DNA of 16,607 nucleotides, taken from the NCBI GenBank assembly GCA_014729375.1, contig WJKA01000614.1, positions 1 to 16,607 on the forward strand. The letters are read 5' to 3'. Below, in pieces: positions 10,747-16,607 of this stretch (its first letter is position 1; the number at the start of each line of letters is the position of its first letter). This DNA comes from Chitinivibrionales bacterium (lineage in GTDB: Bacteria > Fibrobacterota > Chitinivibrionia > Chitinivibrionales > WJKA01). The notes beneath the pieces were generated by a model, which had not been told where the DNA came from, did not search any database, and saw nothing but the letters and a program-made list of their open reading frames with translations. A program made the position numbers and the translations under genes.

Positions 10747-13293
10747 ATGCGTTTTTTTATTGCTTTACTGTTCGCTGTTTCCTGTGCTACGGCGGTAACA
10801 TATTATGTATCACCGGGCGGCGATGATTCCAATGATGGTTTTCAGGGAAGTCCGTTTAAAACGCTTCATCATGCACGCGATGCTCTCCGGGCAATAAGCG
10901 GCGAAGATAAAACGGTTATTATCATGGAAGGCAACTACTTTCTGGATGAGCCGCTCCGGTTTGATGAAAACGATGCAGGGACCGAGCAGCATCCGGTAGT
11001 GTGGAGAGGTGAAGACGGGAAATATCCCACGATCTACGGCGGAAGCAGAATTACCGGATGGCAACATGTTGAGGGAGAGATCTACAAGGCCTATGTCGGC
11101 AGCACCGACTGGGAATTCTGGACACTTTCTGAAAACGGCAAGCGCTGCCAGCCGGCCCGCCATCCGAATATCATGGACGCGAACAACATGAACGACCAGC
11201 GGGGAAACTACCGCGTGCTTGACGGTGCGTATAACGGCGCGCGAAGAGGCAATGATATTTACTATAACGAAGGCGATTTTCCGGATACATGGGATTTTTC
11301 CCGCGCCCGGATAACATCGTCGCCGGGATGGTTTACCGATACACGGGAAATCAGCGCTGTCGATTTCTCCAGTCGCTGCATTACCATGAGCCCGAACTGG
11401 AACCCGGCAGGTAATTACTGGGTTGAAGGCTCCAAAGATATTATCGACCAACCGGGCGAATGGGCGCTTGACGGCGACGGGTATGTCTGGTACTGGCCCA
11501 AGACACTTCCTGTTGATAATCAGGTAATTGTGGGCGGCAAAGTACTGCGCATAATCGAATTCATGGGAAGCGACACCGCGAACCCGGTGAAATACATAAC
11601 GGTAGAACATGTTAGGTTGTCAACAACAGACAGTCCCGACACTGTGTACTCAAGTAAAACATCTCCGGCAAATCCCGGTGATGAAGACCACGAAAACAAC
11701 TGCGAAAACGACTGCATGCGTCACGGCATTGTCCAGTTTGAAAACGCCGAGCATTGCGCGATCCGGTACAGCAAACTCTGGAACGCCGGCGCCATGGGGG
11801 TCGTGTTCAATTACTATTCCCAGTATAACAGCATGTACGGCTGCTGGCTCGAGGGGGTAAACTATTTCGGCGTCTATCTGGGCTCATATTGCATCACCTC
11901 GGGACCGTGGGATTATATCAACCACCATAATGAAGTTGTCAATAACTACATTCATGATTACGGCAAGCTGTCGGTCGGGTGCGCGGGCGTGCATTTTTAT
12001 CAGAGCGGTGATAATGATGTTGGATATAACGAAGTTCGCGGATGCGGCCGGTACGGAATTTCATCAAAGGGACAGCGGGTAGCCGGCATTCCGGCACTGG
12101 CAGGACTGGATTCGGTCGTTCTGCTGGCCCGTAATAATAAAATCCATCACAACGATATCTCGCATGTAATCCATTCCACCGCTGACGTCGGCGCGTATGA
12201 GCAATGGAACCCCGGTTACGGCAACCAGCTTTACAACTGCGTTTTTCACGACTTGTACCATATTTTCTGTCCCAGTCGGCACAAGGAGGGCGGCCAGGAC
12301 GGGTTCGACTGCAGCCTGTCGTATCGCAACTGCGTGTATCACGACGCCGGATTTACAACAGAAACATGGAATATCGCCGCATATAACTGCATGGATGTCA
12401 TGAACTGGTGGATGGAAGGCGGGTTCGGGAACATGCCGTATCCGTTTACGCGTACCGAGGCCAAACGGCTTGCCGCAAACATGGGTTTTGATATCGACAG
12501 TGTCGGTGTCAAGGAGGATTTCCCGTGGGAGACGCCCGGTCAGTTGCACCTGGATTATGAATTGCCGCAGGAGATGGTGAGTGATCCTGACCTGTTTGAC
12601 CGGCTTGGTCCTCCGTATGGTGACGGCACCGGCCTCAAGGCAGAATATTATTCGAGCAGCAGCCTCAGCGGCGCCCCGAGCGACACAACGACGGAGCCTT
12701 ACCTTGGGTTGAACTGGAGTTCCAGCAAAAATGTCCGTCTTACCGGTTCCATAATCCCGCTGTATACCTCGACGTACCGGTTCGACGCGCAGGTGCGGGG
12801 GACAATAAAAGTGTGGGTCGACGATCAATTGCTTGTTGACGGATCGGGGAGTGGATCGAACTATGTCGTGGCCGGAGAAACGATATCACTCGAGGCCGGC
12901 ACGCCGTATTCGATCAAGGTCGAGTTTACCGGCGGCAGTGCCTGCGGTGTTGACTGGTGGTGCCCGGAGATGCCCCTGCATGTCATACCGCAGTCTCAGT
13001 TGTATCCGGTCGATCCCGGCAATGTGGGCGTTGAAAAATCCTTTGACAGAATGACGCCGGTAACACCCTCGCTGGTCCATACGGCAAACGCGTTTGTCGT
13101 CCATGTGCCTCAGGGGGCCGGCGCCCACGTGATAAAGCTCATGAGGCCGGACGGGTCCACGGTAACCCTGAAAAAAGGTGCGGGAAAGGCTGTTCACAGT
13201 CTGTCAACAGACACCCGGGCATCGGGAATATATCTGATTTCCGTTGAAACGGCAAAAACAAAAATGGTTCGAAAGGTTATGATACACAGATAA
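10747..13293 (+). CDS. Secreted parallel beta-helix protein with PA14 domain and T9SS-type tail (first paralogue)
   Basis: From ATG 10747 the protein has 848 residues. A signal peptide (MRFFIALLFAVSCATA) is followed by YYVSPGGDDSNDGFQGSPFK, the typical opening of right-handed beta-helix glycan-active proteins, then GGSRITGWQHV (98-108) and EFWTLSENGKRCQPARHPN (123-141). Helical rungs run from ~280 to ~470, for example AIRYSKLWNAGAMGVVFNYY and GYNEVRGCGRYGISSKG. A PA14 carbohydrate-binding-type domain covers ~625-758 (GTGLKAEYYSSSSLSG, GTIKVWVDDQLLVDG). The T9SS-like tail is ~770-848 (SGIYLISV, ending KVMIHR). Family knowledge suggests a polysaccharide lyase or hydrolase related to GH141-like helices, but I cannot point to catalytic residues. 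AAGGGGG (10736-10742) and the signal peptide favour this start over GTG 10627. It is followed after 31 nt by its paralogue, so the two are probably one operon. Confidence 0.85.
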   Translation: MRFFIALLFAVSCATAVTYYVSPGGDDSNDGFQGSPFKTLHHARDALRAISGEDKTVIIMEGNYFLDEPLRFDENDAGTEQHPVVWRGEDGKYPTIYGGSRITGWQHVEGEIYKAYVGSTDWEFWTLSENGKRCQPARHPNIMDANNMNDQRGNYRVLDGAYNGARRGNDIYYNEGDFPDTWDFSRARITSSPGWFTDTREISAVDFSSRCITMSPNWNPAGNYWVEGSKDIIDQPGEWALDGDGYVWYWPKTLPVDNQVIVGGKVLRIIEFMGSDTANPVKYITVEHVRLSTTDSPDTVYSSKTSPANPGDEDHENNCENDCMRHGIVQFENAEHCAIRYSKLWNAGAMGVVFNYYSQYNSMYGCWLEGVNYFGVYLGSYCITSGPWDYINHHNEVVNNYIHDYGKLSVGCAGVHFYQSGDNDVGYNEVRGCGRYGISSKGQRVAGIPALAGLDSVVLLARNNKIHHNDISHVIHSTADVGAYEQWNPGYGNQLYNCVFHDLYHIFCPSRHKEGGQDGFDCSLSYRNCVYHDAGFTTETWNIAAYNCMDVMNWWMEGGFGNMPYPFTRTEAKRLAANMGFDIDSVGVKEDFPWETPGQLHLDYELPQEMVSDPDLFDRLGPPYGDGTGLKAEYYSSSSLSGAPSDTTTEPYLGLNWSSSKNVRLTGSIIPLYTSTYRFDAQVRGTIKVWVDDQLLVDGSGSGSNYVVAGETISLEAGTPYSIKVEFTGGSACGVDWWCPEMPLHVIPQSQLYPVDPGNVGVEKSFDRMTPVTPSLVHTANAFVVHVPQGAGAHVIKLMRPDGSTVTLKKGAGKAVHSLSTDTRASGIYLISVETAKTKMVRKVMIHR

Positions 13294-13311
13294 ATACATA
13301 AACACAACAGG

Positions 13312-13318
13312 AAAGGTG
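13312..13318 (+). promoter_or_regulatory. Ribosome binding site overlapping an alternative GTG start
   Basis: AAAGGTG precedes ATG 13325 by 6 nt. Its final GTG (13316-13318) is itself an in-frame start codon that would need the weaker AGGAAA (13309-13314) as its site, so 13325 is preferred. Confidence 0.5.
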
Positions 13319-13324
13319 AATACC

Positions 13325-15916
13325 ATGCTGCGATTCAGTAAAGGGGCTGTCCTGCATGCATTTCTCATGACAGTGCTGTGGGCGCTCGTGTCCGTACCAT
13401 CGGCAGGAACCTATTACGTAGCGCCGGACGGCGATGACGGCAACAGCGGCACTGAAGAAAGTCCGTTTGCAACGCTTCACAAGGCGCGTGATGCTCTGAG
13501 GTCAGCGGGTGACGGTGAAAAAATCGTCATCGTACGAGGCGGCAATTATTTCCTCGAATCAACGTTGACCTTTACCGAAGAAGACAACGGCACTGAACAG
13601 AATCCGGTGATATTTAAAAATTATCCCGGTGAAACGCCGCACATTTTCGGTGGCAGGCGGATTACCGGATGGGAGCCGGTCGGTAATAATACCTATCGCG
13701 CGCCGGTCGAGAGCGGATGGGAATTCTGGACACTCTCCGAGAACGGTTTCCGCGCACAACCGGCACGCCATCCGAATGCCGACGCATCAGGGACGGCAAA
13801 CGGCGCATACAGCGGGTTCAGTGCAACATCGTTTACCTGTCACTCATCGTTTCCATCGCAATGGGACTACAGCTTTGCCCGCGTGCAGGGGGATGCCAAC
13901 GGATGGTTCCCCGATGCGCGGCCGGTCAGCGATGTCAATTTCTCATCGCGGCTGGTCACCTGCAGTCCATCATCCTACGGCGACAACAGCGGCGGGTATT
14001 ATATCATTGAGGGCTCAAAAGATTTTATCGATAAAGACGGTGAATGGGCGCTCAGTGATGACGGGTATGTATATTACCGTCCGATGAATACACCGATCGA
14101 CGAGCAGGTGATTGCCGGCGCAACCATGCTCAGGGTCATCGAATTCCACGGCACGTCAACATCCTCACCGGCCAGGCATATTGTCATTGAAGGCATGGTG
14201 TTGTCGACCTCCGACTGTCAGGAAATTGCGTTGAGCAACAAACAGCGGATCGATAATCCATCAGACCAGCCCGGCGAGGGCAATTGCGAAGGTGACCACA
14301 TGCGGCAGGGCCTGGTCCACATGGAGAATGCGGAATACTGTGCGATCAAATACTGCAAAATCCTCAATGCAGGCGTTATGGGCGTCATGATCAATTACCA
14401 TGCCCAACATAATGTCGTGTACGGCTGCTGGATTGAAGGGATTAATTATCATGCGGTGTGCCTCAACTCCCATTGCGCCTGGACAGGGCCTTTTGAGTAT
14501 ATCAACAAATACAATAAAGTAGTCAGCAATTTTTTCACCGATTTCGGCATGCTTCTTGCCAACGGCGCGGCAGTGCAGCTTCATCAGAGCGGTGATAACG
14601 ATATATGCCATAATGAGATTACCGGCGGCAAAGGCGGCAGGCGGTATGCAATTTCCGCAAAAGGAAACCACTGGGTGCCCATGGGAGTGCCGCTGCCGTG
14701 TTCTGCCGATCCGTTCTGTAAACCGCTCCGGGTATTTACCCGCAATAATTCATTTAATTTCAATTTTATTTCCAATGTCCAGCGGACCACCCGTGATGTC
14801 GGCGCGTTCGAAGCCTGGCGCTCCGGGTGGAATAATTCACTGGTCCATAATTGTTTTCATGATATGGTCGATCTTGCAGACTGGACCCACGACACCCGTC
14901 GTCAATGTATCTACCTCGATGATTCGGATCACTATACGGTTTCACGAAACCTGTATTACAACCTTGTTGACTGCATCGATTTCGGTGCGAAAAGTTTTTC
15001 GTCAACAATGAAATTCAGTGATCCCGATCCGGTGGCGGACAAGGCGGCGGCACAGTCGCTTGCAGCAGGGAATGATATGATCGATTTCGATGCGATCGGT
15101 GTGCTCTCTGATTTTCCCTGGGACCCGCCGATGGGCAAAAGCAACCGGAGCGGTATGCGGTTTGATGTCAATCACGGAGACGGGGCCGGTCTTCTGGGAG
15201 AGTATTTCAACAACCTTGAACTGTCGGGCACCCCTGCACTCAGCCGGGTCGACAAAAAGATCAATTACATATGGGGAAAATCCGAAACGCCGGTTTTCCA
15301 TACGCCGGACAGCGCCGTGACAATCGATACGGTCGGCGTCGATTCCCTTTCGGTCAGATGGACGGGAAAGATAGTGCCGCTTTTCTCCGAAACCTATACG
15401 TTTTTTGCTGCATCAAACGACGGTATCAGGGTGTGGGTTGACAATCAGAAGCTTATCGATGAATGGAGCGGCGGCATGAAAGAGCCTGCAGGAAGCATCG
15501 ACCTGACCGCGGGTACCGCGTATGATATCAAAGTTGAGCATTATAAAGGACCCGGTGGGCGGGAAAAGGGCGTGCAGCTCAGATGGCAGAGTCCGTCACA
15601 GTATTATACGCTGGTGCCCGAGTTCCAGCTTTTTCCCCCGGGCTCATCGGTTGCCTGCAAAGTCCCGTCACATGCCGTAAAAGGCAGGTCGATAGCGATC
15701 CGCCGTGCAGCGGGGACAGTTACTGTTGCATTTTCCAGTACTGGAAACCATACGGTCCGGCTGGCGGCCCCCAACGGGAAGGTTGTCCGGTGTACATCAG
15801 GGCGACGGGCCGGGGAGTATGCCGCGCCCCTGCGCGCACTTCCAAACGGCGTGTATCTCCTTCAGGTTGAATCGGACGGTCAAGTGATAAACCGGAGGGT
15901 TGTTGTGAAAAAATAG
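13325..15916 (+). CDS. Secreted parallel beta-helix protein with PA14 domain and T9SS-type tail (second paralogue)
   Basis: An 863-aa paralogue of the preceding protein, alignable over its whole length. The signal peptide (GAVLHAFLMTVLWALVSVPS) is followed by YYVAPDGDDGNSGTEESPFA, GGRRITGWEPV and EFWTLSENGFRAQPARHPN. Helix rungs include AIKYCKILNAGVMGVMINYH and VYGCWIEGINYHAVCLNSHC, which match rungs of the first copy. A PA14 domain covers ~619-772 (GAGLLGEYFNNLELSG, SNDGIRVWVDNQKLIDEW, VEHYKGPGGREKGVQLRW) and is more canonical than that of its neighbour, with the extra strand region SAVTIDTVGVDSLSVRW. The tail (~790-863) ends in LPNGVYLLQV and basic RRVVVKK. Start: ATG 13325 with AAAGGTG (13312-13318); GTG 13316 in the same frame is an alternative giving three more residues. 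Activity is probably glycan cleavage or binding; no catalytic residue is assigned. Confidence 0.86.
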   Translation: MLRFSKGAVLHAFLMTVLWALVSVPSAGTYYVAPDGDDGNSGTEESPFATLHKARDALRSAGDGEKIVIVRGGNYFLESTLTFTEEDNGTEQNPVIFKNYPGETPHIFGGRRITGWEPVGNNTYRAPVESGWEFWTLSENGFRAQPARHPNADASGTANGAYSGFSATSFTCHSSFPSQWDYSFARVQGDANGWFPDARPVSDVNFSSRLVTCSPSSYGDNSGGYYIIEGSKDFIDKDGEWALSDDGYVYYRPMNTPIDEQVIAGATMLRVIEFHGTSTSSPARHIVIEGMVLSTSDCQEIALSNKQRIDNPSDQPGEGNCEGDHMRQGLVHMENAEYCAIKYCKILNAGVMGVMINYHAQHNVVYGCWIEGINYHAVCLNSHCAWTGPFEYINKYNKVVSNFFTDFGMLLANGAAVQLHQSGDNDICHNEITGGKGGRRYAISAKGNHWVPMGVPLPCSADPFCKPLRVFTRNNSFNFNFISNVQRTTRDVGAFEAWRSGWNNSLVHNCFHDMVDLADWTHDTRRQCIYLDDSDHYTVSRNLYYNLVDCIDFGAKSFSSTMKFSDPDPVADKAAAQSLAAGNDMIDFDAIGVLSDFPWDPPMGKSNRSGMRFDVNHGDGAGLLGEYFNNLELSGTPALSRVDKKINYIWGKSETPVFHTPDSAVTIDTVGVDSLSVRWTGKIVPLFSETYTFFAASNDGIRVWVDNQKLIDEWSGGMKEPAGSIDLTAGTAYDIKVEHYKGPGGREKGVQLRWQSPSQYYTLVPEFQLFPPGSSVACKVPSHAVKGRSIAIRRAAGTVTVAFSSTGNHTVRLAAPNGKVVRCTSGRRAGEYAAPLRALPNGVYLLQVESDGQVINRRVVVKK

Positions 15917-15921
15917 TATGG

Positions 15922-15974
15922 GATTGCCTGAAAAATATATCCGGAGCCGGATTTTTTTCCGGATATAAGCAATC
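15922..15974 (+). terminator. Terminator-like nested inverted repeats after the beta-helix operon
   Basis: ATCCG (15939-15943) and CGGAT (15948-15952) form a small stem with loop GAGC, directly followed by a run of seven T (15952-15958). A larger stem encloses this: TATATCCGG (15936-15944) pairs with CCGGATATA (15959-15967), and GATTGC (15922-15927) with GCAATC (15969-15974). The structure begins 6 nt after the stop codon at 15916 and would end transcription before the PAS gene. The inner stem is short, so efficiency is uncertain. Confidence 0.6.
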
Positions 15975-16052
15975 TTTCTCCCGGAGTTACGGGCCGGGGA
16001 TGATACCGGCGATGGAAAAGAAATTTGTTTGTCAAGAAGACGGTCGAAAACG

Positions 16053-16607
16053 ATGCCGCGTACCGGGAAACCTGAAACAGATGCCGGGGCCGGAAGCCGT
16101 TTGTCCAGGTTGCTGTTTAAAAACCTGATCAATGGAGCACTTCATGTCGCAGTGATCAGGAACAGACGGGGTGTGATTACCGATTTTATTATTCTCAACA
16201 TAAACAAAGCCTGGGAAAGGATTGCGGGGCGGACGCGCAGGCAGGTGCTTGGGAAGAGAATGCGCAGTGTTTTTCCCGGCATGGACAAGACATTATTTGA
16301 ATTTGCCGCTGAGGTACCGGCGAACGGCCGCGGAAAAAAATGTGAATATCACTCTTTAATGTTTGGAAAGTGGTTCCAGGTGTCGCTATTCAGTCCGGCT
16401 GCGGATGAGTGTGTGTTTATATTTGCCGACACCACCGCAGTCAGGCAGAGTGAAGAGCGCCGGGTGCGTGATGAGAAGGCGTTTCGCGCGATACTTAATG
16501 CGACTGCTGAGACTGCCATGCTTGTTGACAAAAAAGGCGCGATCCTTATCGCCAATAGAACAGCCTCCGACAGGTTAAAAAAGGAACAGCAAAGAATTGA
16601 CCGGCAG
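16053..16607 (+). CDS. N-terminal part of a PAS-domain sensory protein, probably a histidine kinase (3' truncated by window edge)
   Basis: The frame is open for 185 codons to the right edge. A short basic leader is followed by a PAS domain (~20-130): NLINGALHVAVIRNRRGVIT, FIILNINKAWERIAGRTRRQ, VLGKRMRSVFPGM, then FGKWFQVSLFSP and VFIFADTTAVRQSEER. This is the order of blocks seen in PAS modules of multi-sensor kinases, ending in the D-T/I-T linker. A second PAS starts at ~143 (FRAILNATAETAMLVDKKGA). There is no signal peptide or membrane segment, so it is a soluble sensor. The effector domain is out of view; a kinase is the commonest fit, but a diguanylate cyclase is possible. ATG 16053 lacks a clean ribosome site; TTG 16029 in frame is an alternative. 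It follows a terminator and is probably its own transcription unit. Confidence 0.8.
   Translation, partial: MPRTGKPETDAGAGSRLSRLLFKNLINGALHVAVIRNRRGVITDFIILNINKAWERIAGRTRRQVLGKRMRSVFPGMDKTLFEFAAEVPANGRGKKCEYHSLMFGKWFQVSLFSPAADECVFIFADTTAVRQSEERRVRDEKAFRAILNATAETAMLVDKKGAILIANRTASDRLKKEQQRIDRQ

Noticed and set aside
10810..11610. Long antisense frame of 266 codons, and similar ones at 12064-12828 and 5716-6375
   Set aside because: They lie wholly inside convincing genes on the other strand, lack ribosome sites and known motifs, and are typical shadows of moderately GC-rich coding sequence.
1..16607. CRISPR arrays, tRNA or rRNA genes, intact insertion sequences
   Set aside because: I saw no regularly spaced repeats, no cloverleaf-like or rRNA-like conserved segments, and no transposase-like reading frame. 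The broken genes at the left end have no flanking terminal repeats that I could find.

Overview
The window looks like bacterial chromosomal DNA from a polysaccharide-degrading, Gram-negative, probably anaerobic organism. Five of its secreted proteins end in the same kind of C-terminal module: a small beta-sandwich ending in a G-x-Y/H hairpin and a basic final strand. This resembles the sorting tails of the type IX secretion system (T9SS). Together with parallel beta-helix/PA14 proteins, an outer-membrane barrel and an HzsA-related cytochrome, this fits Fibrobacterota (Chitinivibrionia/Chitinispirillia-like). Bacteroidota-related lineages are the main alternative. The phylum call is inference; no rRNA or marker gene is present.

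Left end (1-883): gene debris. A 54-codon C-terminal tail of an unidentified plus-strand protein (3-167) is followed by the N-terminus of a DUF1593-type secreted protein (213-350). That N-terminus carries an in-frame stop and is cut off. It abuts a minus-strand fragment of a parallel beta-helix protein (351-~890) that lacks both ends. The two broken genes meet at one point, about 350/351.

Minus-strand block (884-4901): a complete secreted sialate-O-acetylesterase-like SGNH esterase with a T9SS-like tail (884-2740), an AraC-family regulator with an N-terminal cupin (3004-3888), and a probable outer-membrane beta-barrel protein of unknown family (3966-4901). The regulator and barrel genes are 77 nt apart. 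The esterase has its own plausible promoter.

Plus-strand centre (5044-7986): a 980-aa HzsA-related (hydrazine synthase alpha-like) protein with a TolB/WD40-like propeller, two CxxCH haem-c sites and a T9SS-like tail. It is the most unusual gene here. A small membrane-anchored protein with a possible Rossmann/flavodoxin-like fold (8042-8566) converges on it.

Right half (9021-15916): after a 454-nt AT-rich noncoding stretch with hairpins comes a secreted propeller-like protein (9021-10538). Then come two tandem, full-length paralogues with beta-helix, PA14 and T9SS-like tail (10747-13293 and 13325-15916), 31 nt apart and probably co-transcribed. A cluster of three dyad-symmetric TGCA-containing sites precedes them. 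A terminator-like structure closes the block, and a PAS-domain signalling protein runs off the right edge (16053-16607).

Inferred role: a surface-exported set for recognising and trimming acetylated plant- or algal-type polysaccharide (esterase plus beta-helix/PA14 proteins), with one candidate local regulator (AraC) and a possible surface cytochrome. No RNA genes, CRISPR arrays or intact mobile elements were seen.
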